64,000 bases of DNA, taken from the NCBI RefSeq assembly GCF_002994745.2, contig NW_020126816.1:62001-126000 (forward strand), given 5' to 3'. The position numbers and the translations under genes are program-made. The notes beneath the pieces are model-generated. The model searched no databases. It was not told the DNA's origin and saw nothing but the letters and a program-made list of their open reading frames with translations. The DNA is from Rosa chinensis. Its lineage: Eukaryota > Streptophyta > Magnoliopsida > Rosales > Rosaceae. Positions 1-10,902 of the stretch are shown here, piece by piece (within the stretch, counting starts at the first letter, position 1; the number at the start of each line of letters is the position of its first letter).

Positions 1-1
1 G

Positions 2-1636
2 ACGGCCAGGACCAAGATAGATGTGTATGATGGCTCTCTCACCATGGAATTTGATGGTGACGTTATTGGCTTCAACATATTTGAAGCTATGAGGTATCCT
101 CTTGATGTTCATGATTGTTTTTCTATTGATATTCTGGACAACCTTGCACAGGAAATGTTTGATATCATGAATGAGGATACTTTGGTCACCACACTGGAGC
201 AAGGAGTGGGATACACCAAAGATGGCGTCACACTCCATGAAGATGTGCTCAAGGAAACATGTGAGGACGAAATCATTGCTAATGTGTCCTTCCTTGAGGC
301 ATCATCCTTTGTAGGTAAGTCTCCTCCACCCTTGTCCATTCAGTTATCTGCTAATAAGACTTTACCTTCAGTGATCCAGGCACCAGAACTTGAACTTAAA
401 CCTTTACCAGACCACTTGAAGTATGTCTACTTAGGAGACAAGGAGACTTTACCAGTGATTGTATCCTCCTCTCTTACTTCGTCTCAAGAGGAGAGATTGG
501 TGGAGATGTTAAAGCAACACAAGACCGCCATAGGATGGACATTGGCGGATATCAAGGGAATAAGCCCTACTACTTGCGTCCATAGGATACTTCTTGAGGA
601 GGGGACAAAACCCACTAGAGAGGCTCAACGTCGTCTCAACCCTCCTATGATGGAAGTTGTGAAGAAGGAGGTCATCAAACTCCTAGATTGTGGCGTCATA
701 TACCCCATTTCAGACTCCAAATGGGTGTCCCCAGTTCAAGTTGTACCTAAGAAGTCAGGAGTGACTGTTGTGAAGAATGCAGAAAACGAATTGGTACCCC
801 AAAGGACAGTTACTGGCCACAGAGTTTGCATTGACTACAGGAAGCTCAACGCAACAACAAGGAAAGATCACTTTCCTCTTCCATTCATTGATCAGATGCT
901 TGAGCGTTTGGCTGGACATGATTACTACTGCTTCTTGGATGGCTACTCAGGGTACAATCAGATTGCCATAGCCAATGAAGACCAAGAGAAGACGACATTC
1001 ACGTGTCCCTTTGGAACATTTGCTTATCGTCGTATGCCTTTTGGACTATGCAACGCCCCAGGTACCTTTCAAAGGTGTATGGTAAGTATATTTTCGGATT
1101 ATATTGAGAAAATCATAGAGGTATTCATGGATGACTTTTCTGTTTTTGGAAAAAGCTTTGATGATTGTCTTAATAATCTGGAAATTATTTTAAAGCGTTG
1201 TGTGGAAACTAACCTTGTGCTAAATTGGGAAAAGTGTCATTTTATGGTTAGACAAGGTATAGTTCTAGGACATATTGTCTCTTCTAGGGGAATTGAGGTT
1301 GATAAAGCTAAGGTAGACCTTGTGCGTTACTTACCCTCTCCCACTTCTGTGAGAGAGATTCGTTCTTTTCTTGGCCATGCAGGGTTTTACAGGAGATTTA
1401 TCAAGGATTTTTCCAAGATTTCGAGACCTCTATGCCAACTACTCCAAAAGGATGTGTCGTTTGTGTTTGACAAGGAGTGTCAAGAGGCCTTTAACAAGCT
1501 CAAGGAGTTATTGACGTCTGCCCCTATCATGCTACCTCCAGATTGGTCCTTGCCCTTTGAGTTGATGTGTGACGCCTCTGACTATGCAGTTGGAGCTGTT
1601 TTAGGGCAAAGGAAGGACAAACGACCGTATGCCATC
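2..1636 (+). CDS. Element E gag-pol, partial: end of protease, reverse transcriptase, start of RNase H
   Basis: Open from the window edge (frame starting at base 2) to the insertion point of element A, about 545 codons with no stop. The first residues (TARTKIDVY) correspond to the end of the aspartic protease in elements A and F. The reverse transcriptase core is clear: [20 protein letters not shown], then a FMDDF active site (F variant of YxDD) around residue 375. The frame ends in RNase H just after [13 protein letters not shown] and reads PYAI at the break. The remainder continues at 16069. The product would reverse-transcribe the element RNA in the virus-like particle. There is no lesion in this part except the inserted element. 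The true start codon lies upstream of the window. Confidence 0.9.
1632..1636. repeat. Target-site duplication of element A, left copy
   Basis: CCATC at 1632-1636 is repeated at 16064-16068. Removing one copy plus the element rejoins the E reading frame. Confidence 0.95.
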
Positions 1637-2650
1637 TGATAGGAGCATAAAATGCGACGTTAATAATGATTAAACCCTATATTTTGCTAAGTTATTTCCT
1701 TTATCTCGATCAATTTAACTTAGTTAGTGTTTTTCAGGTGAAAATGGAGTCTCAAAGTCCAAAAATGGCTAAGGAAGGCACAAGTGGCGCAGAAATGAAG
1801 AGAAATGAAGAAATGGAAGTTCTCCCAGTTTGACTAGGAAAAGGAATCCTAGTTGGAGTAGGAATCAGAAGCTGACTTGGATTCAAACTCTTAAGTCGCG
1901 GAAATTAGAAGTTCTACTTGGACAGGGAAACCCAATTCTACTCAAATATGGAATCCTAGTGTGATAAGGAGTCCCTGTTGGATAAGGATTACTCAAGAAG
2001 GTTCCGGAAGAGTGTAGAAGAATCGCAGAAAAGGAAGCAGTATTCAACTAGGAAACCTACTTGCATATGGAGTTCTACTCATACTAGGAGAGCTATGGAA
2101 CGATCATGAAGCATCTAGAAGTCTCAAGAAGGTCATATGCCGTGCACATGGAAGAGGAAGCAACAAGAGATTCGAATTACAAAGCAATATGGAATTTGGA
2201 CTTCTTGTTGAGTAAGGATTGGAATTGCCGTGAGATTCTTGAAGGTTCTAGGGAGTTCTTGACGTTTCTACTTCAGAATAGGCGTGGAAGGCATGTGAGA
2301 GGCATGTGATGTGAAGGAAAACCGAATTGGACTCAACTTGTGCATTAAAAGTCAAATCCATTACAGATTCGGAAATCTGCCTGTGCAGATCAGTCAACTT
2401 CAACGGAGTGTCAAAAATCGCTCAGAGCTCAGAAAATTATGATCTTTATATGGTTGGAAAGCTACGGATGTCTAGTTTCCAAATATTTTTACGGTTCATC
2501 AATAGCTATTTTCTAGAGGAAGTTATGGACGTTTTAGTGGACTGAGGTCAATCCTGCCGGAAATCTGTTTTGTGCCAAAGGAGTCCTAAATCAACACGAA
2601 CTAAGAGAAACCAAGTAGAAACGAATTGGGAGTGCCTTGAGACGTTCTAC

Positions 2651-2658
2651 TATATATA
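2651..2658 (+). promoter_or_regulatory. TATA box 1, LTR A
   Basis: TATATATA, repeated at 14401 in the 3' LTR. It aligns in order with the single TATA box of the B-type LTRs, so it is the likely ancestral U3 promoter. Confidence 0.55.
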
Positions 2659-3989
2659 CCTTGTGTATTAGACGTTCAGGGTTGACACATTATTCTCCAC
2701 AATTTCGTTTCTCACCGGTTTGCTCTTGAGTTTCAGGTTTTTGCATCTACAAGTTCCTAGCCGTGCCATCCTCCATCCTTGCCGTGATCTTCACCTTGTG
2801 CCACCACCTTGGAGCTGCTTTGGAACCTTGGGACGTGTCTAAGGGTTGTTCTTACCATCTTCATCATGTTTTCCTTACGGTTTTGTAACTTGTTTGATAT
2901 AAATTCTGTTTTTGATTTCCTTATGTGTAAAACCGAAACCATGAGATAACTTTCTGATTTTTGGATGCGATTTGGATGTTCTTTTCTATGATTGATGTGT
3001 TTGTGTGTTCTTGATCTTGATTAATTGCCGAAATATGGATTGATAATCTGGTTTTGTTTTATAGATAACTTTTATGTGTTCTTGTTCTTTGGTTGCAAAC
3101 TTAGGATGATTGCATGTAATTGGAGCTAGTAATTAGGTTAAACGCTTCGTGACCCTAATTCAATATAGTAGTAAAGGCTTTGGACAAAGGTCGAGATCAG
3201 ATTATGCATGTAATGAAAAGATTCGCTTCGAGTACTTGAATTTGCATGTTTATTGACTAAACTTTCACTTGCTCTTAATGATTTGAATGCATGAGATTAT
3301 GAGTCGCTTCGATTGTGTGATACTTGCATTTGGAATATGTTGGTTTGGCGCTTCGTCGATCAATTGTGTAAAGGGAAGTCATATAAGGGACATTGGGCGC
3401 GTGTAACTTTGTTTCTTGGTTGATATCTTTCCATGGTAATTAACAAGATTAAGGGATGCATGAATATGTTGTTCTTGAATTGTTCTTGATGAATTGTTTT
3501 CCAAAAATCTTTCTTTTCCCACCTATGTAAATAAAAACGTTTTCAATCTTTTAATGTTTTCGAAATTTTATGTTTTCAATCTTCAAAAAACCCCCCATCT
3601 TTATGTTTTCTTGTTTGTGTAAATAAATAAAATTAACTTAGATTTTTAGGTAGCATGTTAACCTAGTTAAATAAAAATAATAATAAAAATAAAATAAAAA
3701 ATAAATGTTTTTAATTTCGTGAATAGTGTCTCCGTGAATAGTAAATATGTGTTTGTTTTAGTTTTAGTGTTTTTTAGGAGTTTGTTATGAGTTTGTTATG
3801 TGCTCCTATTTTTTAGGGATTAGCTCCTAAATTTTAGGGAAAGTAGTTAGAGTTAGTTTTGACTTAGTATTTTGTGTTTGACTTGGTCAATAATTTGTTT
3901 TCTTAGTAATTAAGTAATCCTAATTAGTATATAACTAGTAATCCTTGTTGTATATGGATTCCCAATGTGATATGGACTTGTAAATTGTG

Positions 3990-3999
3990 TATAAATAGG
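3990..3999 (+). promoter_or_regulatory. TATA box 2, LTR A
   Basis: TATAAATAGG, a near-consensus plant TATA box, repeated at 15740 in the 3' LTR. It lies in a segment of roughly 600 bp that the B and D LTRs appear to lack. Confidence 0.5.
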
Positions 4000-4318
4000 A
4001 GTAGGATTTCTAAACCTTTTCTAACTTGTTTTCTCTCTTATTTTCGTCCATGCCTATATATATACTTGTATATTTTTGTTGTTTTCTCATTCTTTGTTCT
4101 CTAACTTTGTGTTAAATGTATGTCTTTCTAATTCTCTCTAATTTTCGTGTAACTTGTAAAGTGTTCTTATAATTTTGTAAATTGTATATTATTTTCTTTA
4201 AATTGTTTCTCACATGTTAGCACCCTCAATCCCCGGCTTGAACGATCCCTGCTTATTCTATACTAACAACTACATTTTTCAGGGTTTAAATTGGCGATGC
4301 TTTGCACGTATCAATTTT

Positions 4319-4337
4319 TGGCGCCGTTGCCGGGGAT
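4319..4337 (+). other. Primer-binding site of element A (tRNA-Asp)
   Basis: TGGCGCCGTTGCCGGGGAT starts 5 bases after the LTR end. It is complementary to the last 19 nt of plant tRNA-Asp(GUC), the usual Athila primer. The next bases, TGA, do not fit the tRNA but do fit the U5 segment at 4226. Confidence 0.93.
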
Positions 4338-5298
4338 TGAAAAGTCTTCATGTGATGAAAACGCCACTAAGGTATGATTTTGGTAAGGGATTTTGAACTA
4401 TTATGGAATAGGTGAAGTCTCGTTTGTTGATACTAGCCTTAACCCCTTATTAGCACCTGATTCAGGTCTTTTAAGGTTGAGGGCGGCTTTTATTAACACT
4501 TGAAAAATGTCTTGCACTTAGGCCTTTTCTTATCTAAGTAAGTATAGCCTATGTGAAATGGTGACTAGGAAGGGGACAACGTCCATGATGGGTTTTGAAT
4601 CCAGAAGTGCAATCAAACGAGCCTAAACCACTATGTGGGAGTAGCTTGTGCCAAAATGGTTTCTACCTCTCGTGTTCGTCCTCCCCCGCACTGGCCATTT
4701 CAGTAAGGTTGCCCAAAGGATTTGAGAAGAAATATGTGTAGAGGCAAGGACTTGGGCCGCACGTCCAAAACAATGGTTCATTATGTCTTATTGAAGTCAT
4801 ACACTTAGACAATTTTTGAAAGAATTGGTTTTGGTAAGAAGGATGTGAGTCATAACGGAATAGGTGAGAGTTCTTTTATTAATACTTGTCAAGCAACTCC
4901 TTTTATCTCTGCGGCGCACCTTAGTAACACAGGGTGTCTAGGTTGATTGGATACGAGAAGTGCTTACAAGAGGGCCAAAACCACTATGTGGGAGTAGCTC
5001 CGCCAAAATCGTTCCTCTACTACCTGGCTCTGTGCCAAAAGAGTTACCAAAAGATAAAGGGGGGGAGACTTGTATTAACATTAGAATCTCTGGGCCGCAC
5101 GTCCAAACCTTGACTTGCAAAACTCTTATTGAAATTGATTAATTCGAAAATTGTAGAAGATTGTAACTAACCACTATCAATTTTCGTTGGCCTTGTGTAT
5201 ACTTGTTTATATGTGACGTTTTTGATGTGTGTACCTTGGTCCACGTCTTGTTTATATCTTACTAACTATATTCTTTCATTCTATAACAGGATCAATGA
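4338..5298 (+). other. Element A 5' leader
   Basis: Non-coding, 961 bp. It holds two diverged copies of a leader module (about 4600-4770 and 4955-5110), each with GTGGGAGTAGCT, a GCCAAAAT segment, a pyrimidine-rich stretch and GGGCCGCACGTCC. A G-rich purine run lies at about 5054-5070. It ends with a 3'-splice-site-like ATAACAG directly before the gag start and the overlapping ATGAATG. Confidence 0.7.
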
Positions 5299-8200
5299 AT
5301 GTCTGGACCATCTGAACCACCTAAGTACACCAAAACGCCTCTTCACGTCATCAAAGATAGACTTGAGAGATTGAAGAAGAACTCAGACATATTTGACGTT
5401 CCAGTGACCACACCTCTTCAATTCCGTGAGCTTCAATTAGATAGTGAAGGGAATAGAGTAGAGGGAGGATCAGAAGTTTCTGACACTTCAGTTAACCCAT
5501 CACCACACCAAACGCCACCTCCATCACCTCGTGCACTCTTAGTCGTCCCACCACCACCACCACCAATGGCTCTCACCATCAGGCAACTCTCTACATCTGT
5601 CATTCCACCTGGTGGAGTGCCAACCTGCATAACCTACCCTGCTGCAGCTGAGGGATTAACAGCTGATTTTGAGTTGAAGTCTGGGCTACTTCATCGTCTT
5701 CCTACATTCCATGGACTCTCTATGGAAGATCCCAACAACCACTTGATGGAATTTCAGTTCATCTGCACTAGCATGAAGCCTCAGGGAGCTGATGAGCATA
5801 TTTTGAAGTTAAAAGCCTTCCCATTTTCGTTGGCTGACAAGGCAAAGCAATGGCTTTATGAGTTGCCAAGTGGACGGATTACATCTTGGGCTGATATGAT
5901 GAAGGCGTTTCTTGAGAAGTATTTTCCTACATCTCGCATCATCATGTTAAGGAAAAAGATAAGTGGAATTCAACAAGGGCAAGATGAGTCCTATGCAGAT
6001 TACTATGAAAGGTTCAAGTCTCTCACCACGCAATGCCCTCAACATGGCATGAAGGATGAGACCTTGCTCACTTGTTTTTATGATGGGCTCACCAACTTGG
6101 AAAGAGACATGCTAGATGCAGCTTCTGGTGGATCGTTTGTTGATAAGGAACCTGCGGCTGGAATGGTTCTAATTGAGAATAGGGCCTTGAATCAACAACA
6201 ATATGGAAGCTCTAGGCCCAAATCCACCACCACACGTGAAAGGGTCCATGAGGTAAGTACTTTAGCCCAATTGGAGGATAAAATTAACAAACTTACTTCT
6301 CTTGTGTCCCAGGGATCACATGGTCAAGTCATGGTGTGTGGAGTTTGTTCTATGCAAGGGCATGTGTCTGATCAATGCCCTCAACTCATGGAAAGTGGAG
6401 GACAGGAAGGTGTTAACGCCATAGGTTTCCAACAAGGGTACCAACGTCCTAGGAATGATCCTTACTCGAATACCTACAATCCTGGATGGAGGGATCACCC
6501 CAATTTTCGTTGGAAGGACAATGACAACGTTCAAAGTTCACCTCAAGGGTTCCAACAACGTCCTCAAGGCTTTTATCAAAAGCCTCAACCTCCTAACCCT
6601 ACTCCTTTCAATTCAAATTATAATTCAAATGCTTCTTCTTCTTCTTCTAATGATGAATTGATCCGAACTCTAACCAAGTCTACTCAAGCTTTAATTGCAG
6701 GTCAAACTCATCATGGGAATCAAATCAATGCTATATCTACGGATGTGAATGAGATGAAGAAGCAAATGAGTCAAGTTGTGGAGTTTATGGGTAAGTTTCA
6801 TGAGCAAGGTAAGCTACCAAGTGGTACCATCCCAAATCCTCACTTTGAGCAAGCCAAAGCCGTCACTACAAGGAGTGGTAAGACCCTTGTAGATCCTCCA
6901 ACGCCTCCCAAAAAGATCTCAACATCCATTTTAGAGGAGGAGGATGACCCTGCAACGTCTAAGGCTCATGTGACACCTCCTACTGCAGAACCGAAACCTA
7001 AAGGACAAGTTTCTAACTCTTTCAATTCGGTTATTACTAATCCATCTTCTTCTCCTTTGCCTTTCCCAAGCAGATATGCAAAGTCCAAGAAGGATGAAGC
7101 CGAAAAGGCCATCTTGGAAACTTTTAAGAAAGTGCAAATCAACATTCCTCTCCTTGAGGCAATTAAGCAAATTCCTAAGTATGCCAAATTTTTGAAGGAA
7201 CTTTGCACCACAAGGAGACAGAACCGTGAGAAAGAAGTGGTGAAGGTAAGTGAGAATGTCTCAGCTGTGCTTCAACGCAAAATGCCTGAAAAGTGTAAGG
7301 ATCCAGGGAGTTTTTCTATCCCTTGTGTTATTGGAACCACTAGATTCGAAAATGCCATGCTAGACTTAGGTGCTTCTATAAATGTTATGCCATATTCTAT
7401 TTATGCATCTCTAGGTCTAGGTGAACTTAAACATGATAATGTTATTATTCAATTGGCAGATCGATCTAATGCATACCCTAAGGGGTTAGTTGAGGATGTA
7501 CTTGTGCAGGTGGGTGAGCTAATCTTCCCAGCTGATTTTTACGTCCTAGAAATGGAGGAACCCTCTCCCAAGTCAACGCCACTTTTGCTAGGTCGTCCAT
7601 TCATGAGGACGGCTAGGACCAAAATTGATGTTTATTCTGGCACCTTGTCAATGGAATTTGATGGAGAAGTTGTTGGCTTCAACATTTTCGAAGCCATGAG
7701 GTATCCATTAAGTGACTTTCAATCATGTTTTTCTATTGATATACTTGATGATCTTGCGCAGAAATTCATGGAAATAATGGAGGAGGATACCATGGTCTCA
7801 ACCATTGCAAGTGGTGTTGGTTTCATGGAAGATGGTGCCACCATACCTAAGGAAGACCTCACGGATTCTTATGAATCCATCCACCTAGAAAACGTTGCTT
7901 CTCTTGAGGCAACGTCCTTTGTAGGTAAGTCAAATCCTTCTTTTTCACTTCCCATCTCTACTAATAAACCTCTACCTTCAGTGATTCAGGCACCTACCCT
8001 AGAACTTAAGCCATTGCCAGATCATTTGAAGTATGTTTACTTGGGAGATAAAGAGACGTTACCTGTGATCATATCCTCATCATTGACGTCTACTCAAGAG
8101 GATAGACTTGTGGAGATGCTTAAGAAACACAAGACTGCGATTGGTTGGACCTTAGCGGATATCAGGGGAATTAGCCCTACTACTTGTGTGCATCGGATTT

Positions 8201-10902
8201 TGCTTGAGGAGGGAGCCAAGCCAACAAGGGAGGCTCAAAGACGTTTGAATCCACCCATGATGGAGGTTGTGAAGAAGGAGGTTATCAAACTCCTTGATTG
8301 TGGCGTCATATACCCTATCTCGGACTCTAAGTGGGTTTCACCAGTTCAGGTTGTGCCAAAAAAGTCTGGGATAACTGTTGTGAAGAATGCAGAGAATGAG
8401 TTAGTGCCTCAGAGAACGGTGACTGGACATCGAGTTTGCATAGACTATAGGAAGCTCAACGCCACTACTAGGAAGGATCACTTCCCTTTGCCATTCATTG
8501 ATCAGATGCTTGAGAGGTTAGCAGGTCACGAGTTCTATTGCTTCTTGGATGGATATTCTGGTTACAATCAAATCGCCATTGCTCATGAGGATCAAGAGAA
8601 AACGACCTTCACTTGTCCTTTTGGAACGTTTGCCTACAGAAGAATGCCATTCGGACTATGTAACGCCCCAGGTACGTTTCAAAGGTGCATGGTAAGTATC
8701 TTCTCTGATTTTATTGAGAAAATTATTGAGGTTTTTATGGATGACTTTTCTGTCTTTGGTAAAGATTTCGAAAATTGCTTAAGTAATTTAGAATTGATAC
8801 TTGAACGTTGTGAACAAACTAACCTTGTTTTAAATTGGGAAAAATGTCACTTTATGGTTAAACAAGGAATAGTTTTAGGGCATATTATCTCTAAACGTGG
8901 AATTGAAGTAGACAAAGCTAAAGTAGATCTTGTTAGATACTTACCATACCCCACAAGTGTGAGGGAGGTCCGTTCTTTTCTTGGACATGCAGGTTTCTAC
9001 AGGCGCTTTATCAAGGACTTCTCCAAGATTTCTAGGCCCCTATGTCGTCTACTTCAAAAGGAAGTGGCGTTTGAGTTCAAGGAGGATTGCAAGGATGCAT
9101 TCAATGCTTTAAAGGAGCTTCTGACGTCTGCTCCTATCATGCTTCCTCCAGATTGGTCTCTTCCCTTTGAGATCATGTGTGATGCCTCAGATTATGCCAT
9201 TGGGGCCGTGCTAGGCCAAAGGAAGGACAAGAAGCCTTATGCCATCTACTATGCGTCAAGAACCCTCAATGATGCTCAACTCAATTATTCTACAACTGAA
9301 AAAGAACTCTTAGCTGTTGTTTTTGCCTTAGAAAAATTTCGATCTTATTTATTGGGTACTAAAGTTATTATTTATTCTGATCATGCAGCTTTAAGGTACC
9401 TAATGTCAAAGAAGGAGGCAAAACCTAGGCTAATTCGTTGGATACTCTTGCTTCAAGAGTTTGATGTTGAGATCAAGGATAAGAAGGGCTCTGACAACGT
9501 TGTGGCAGACCACTTGAGTAGGCTAGTGAGTGAGGAGGACGCCATACCCTTAGTGGAGATGTTTCCGGATGAACAACTCTTCGGAATCCAGGTAAGTGAG
9601 CCTTGGTATGCAGATATTGTTAATTATTTGGTGTCTAAAACGTTTCCTAGTCATATGCAAAGTGCTCAACGTGATAGACTTAAGTTTTTAGCTAGACAAT
9701 ATGTTTGGGATGATCCTTACTTGTGGAAATATTGTCCTGATAAATTGATAAGGAGATGTGTGCCTAATAATGAACAAAAAGCTATACTTGAGTTTTGTCA
9801 TTCTAAACAATGTGGTGGTCACTTTGGCTCGGATAGAACTGCTAGGAAGGTGTTGGAATGTGGTTTTTATTGGCCTACTATATTTAAAGATGCATATAAT
9901 TTTTGTATGACATGTGATAAGTGCCAAAGAACTGGTAATTTAGGACCTAGAGATCAAATGCCTTTAACTCCTGTTATAATAGTCGAAATCTTTGATGTTT
10001 GGGGTATAGATTTCATGGGTCCTTTTCCTTCATCTAATGGGTTCCTTTATATTCTCTTGGCTGTTGATTATGTTTCTAAGTGGGTGGAAGCGAAAGCCAC
10101 CAGGACTAATGATTCTAAGGTTGTTGCAGAGTTTATAAAGTCTAACATTTTTAGTAGGTTTGGCATGCCTAGAGCAATCATTAGTGACGGAGGTTCTCAC
10201 TTTTGCAACAAGACCATTGAGGCTTTGCTCAGGAAGTACAACGTCACTCATAAGGTTTCCACGCCTTATCATCCTCAAACGAGTGGACAAGCAGAAGTTT
10301 CAAATAGGGAAATAAAGCGGATACTTGAGAAAACCGTGGGACCTTCAAGGAAGGATTGGAGCCAACGCTTGGAGGATGCATTGTGGGCGTATAGGACTGC
10401 CTTTAAGACGCCAATAGGGATGTCTCCATTTCGGTTGGTGTATGGAAAAGCGTGCCACTTACCTGTGGAATTGGAGCATAGAGCATGGTGGGCAATTAGA
10501 ACGTTCAACATGGACTTGGATGAAGCTGGACTTCATAGGAAGTTGCAACTCAATGAGCTTGAGGAAATTCGAAATGATGCCTATGATAGTGCTCGGATTT
10601 ACAAGGAAAAGACAAAGGCTTTTCATGATAAAATGATTCGTGGAAAGGCTTTTGTAATTGGTCAAAAAGTTCTTTTATTTCATTCTCGATTAAAGCTTTT
10701 CCCTGGTAAATTACGTTCTAGATGGGTTGGTCCTTTTATAGTTACTAACGTTTTTTCTCATGGTGCTATACAGATAAGGAGCCCTGCAACTGGAAGTGAG
10801 TTCAAGGTAAATGGCCATCGTCTTAAGCCTTATTATGAGGCATTTGTGGAGCACAATGTGGAGGATGTACCCCTCCAGGAGGCGCCACCAACTGAGGACT
10901 AA
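5299..10902 (+). CDS. gag-pol: Element A gag-pol polyprotein
   Basis: A single 1867-codon frame. Order of domains: Gag core around residues 160-280 ([27 protein letters not shown]); a CCHC zinc knuckle [14 protein letters not shown] near 346; aspartic protease with DLGAS near 690; reverse transcriptase with [20 protein letters not shown] near 1045 and FMDDF near 1146; RNase H with [13 protein letters not shown] near 1293 and SDHAALRYL; integrase with a zinc domain ([18 protein letters not shown]) near 1500-1545 and D, D, E residues near 1568, 1627 and 1662. No chromodomain is seen. Gag and Pol are in one frame, so no frameshift or readthrough is needed. I took the second ATG of ATGAATG because only it opens the long frame. 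All key residues look intact. Confidence 0.96.
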   Translation: MSGPSEPPKYTKTPLHVIKDRLERLKKNSDIFDVPVTTPLQFRELQLDSEGNRVEGGSEVSDTSVNPSPHQTPPPSPRALLVVPPPPPPMALTIRQLSTSVIPPGGVPTCITYPAAAEGLTADFELKSGLLHRLPTFHGLSMEDPNNHLMEFQFICTSMKPQGADEHILKLKAFPFSLADKAKQWLYELPSGRITSWADMMKAFLEKYFPTSRIIMLRKKISGIQQGQDESYADYYERFKSLTTQCPQHGMKDETLLTCFYDGLTNLERDMLDAASGGSFVDKEPAAGMVLIENRALNQQQYGSSRPKSTTTRERVHEVSTLAQLEDKINKLTSLVSQGSHGQVMVCGVCSMQGHVSDQCPQLMESGGQEGVNAIGFQQGYQRPRNDPYSNTYNPGWRDHPNFRWKDNDNVQSSPQGFQQRPQGFYQKPQPPNPTPFNSNYNSNASSSSSNDELIRTLTKSTQALIAGQTHHGNQINAISTDVNEMKKQMSQVVEFMGKFHEQGKLPSGTIPNPHFEQAKAVTTRSGKTLVDPPTPPKKISTSILEEEDDPATSKAHVTPPTAEPKPKGQVSNSFNSVITNPSSSPLPFPSRYAKSKKDEAEKAILETFKKVQINIPLLEAIKQIPKYAKFLKELCTTRRQNREKEVVKVSENVSAVLQRKMPEKCKDPGSFSIPCVIGTTRFENAMLDLGASINVMPYSIYASLGLGELKHDNVIIQLADRSNAYPKGLVEDVLVQVGELIFPADFYVLEMEEPSPKSTPLLLGRPFMRTARTKIDVYSGTLSMEFDGEVVGFNIFEAMRYPLSDFQSCFSIDILDDLAQKFMEIMEEDTMVSTIASGVGFMEDGATIPKEDLTDSYESIHLENVASLEATSFVGKSNPSFSLPISTNKPLPSVIQAPTLELKPLPDHLKYVYLGDKETLPVIISSSLTSTQEDRLVEMLKKHKTAIGWTLADIRGISPTTCVHRILLEEGAKPTREAQRRLNPPMMEVVKKEVIKLLDCGVIYPISDSKWVSPVQVVPKKSGITVVKNAENELVPQRTVTGHRVCIDYRKLNATTRKDHFPLPFIDQMLERLAGHEFYCFLDGYSGYNQIAIAHEDQEKTTFTCPFGTFAYRRMPFGLCNAPGTFQRCMVSIFSDFIEKIIEVFMDDFSVFGKDFENCLSNLELILERCEQTNLVLNWEKCHFMVKQGIVLGHIISKRGIEVDKAKVDLVRYLPYPTSVREVRSFLGHAGFYRRFIKDFSKISRPLCRLLQKEVAFEFKEDCKDAFNALKELLTSAPIMLPPDWSLPFEIMCDASDYAIGAVLGQRKDKKPYAIYYASRTLNDAQLNYSTTEKELLAVVFALEKFRSYLLGTKVIIYSDHAALRYLMSKKEAKPRLIRWILLLQEFDVEIKDKKGSDNVVADHLSRLVSEEDAIPLVEMFPDEQLFGIQVSEPWYADIVNYLVSKTFPSHMQSAQRDRLKFLARQYVWDDPYLWKYCPDKLIRRCVPNNEQKAILEFCHSKQCGGHFGSDRTARKVLECGFYWPTIFKDAYNFCMTCDKCQRTGNLGPRDQMPLTPVIIVEIFDVWGIDFMGPFPSSNGFLYILLAVDYVSKWVEAKATRTNDSKVVAEFIKSNIFSRFGMPRAIISDGGSHFCNKTIEALLRKYNVTHKVSTPYHPQTSGQAEVSNREIKRILEKTVGPSRKDWSQRLEDALWAYRTAFKTPIGMSPFRLVYGKACHLPVELEHRAWWAIRTFNMDLDEAGLHRKLQLNELEEIRNDAYDSARIYKEKTKAFHDKMIRGKAFVIGQKVLLFHSRLKLFPGKLRSRWVGPFIVTNVFSHGAIQIRSPATGSEFKVNGHRLKPYYEAFVEHNVEDVPLQEAPPTED

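Larger units (their letters stand above)
1637..4313 (+). repeat. 5' LTR of element A
   Basis: Starts TGATAGGAGCATAAAATGCG and ends GCACGTATCA. It has two TATA-like boxes, TATATATA at 2651 and TATAAATAGG at 3990. An AT-rich low-complexity run lies at 3663-3705. The 3' end has TCAATCCCCGGC at 4226-4237, complementary to the PBS region, and a TACTAAC...CAGGG block. No gene inside; the small open frames here are repeated exactly in the other LTR and have no protein character. Confidence 0.95.

Noticed and set aside
2106..2545. Small plus-strand frames repeated at 13856-14295
   Set aside because: They are LTR sequence duplicated by the element structure, with no protein features.
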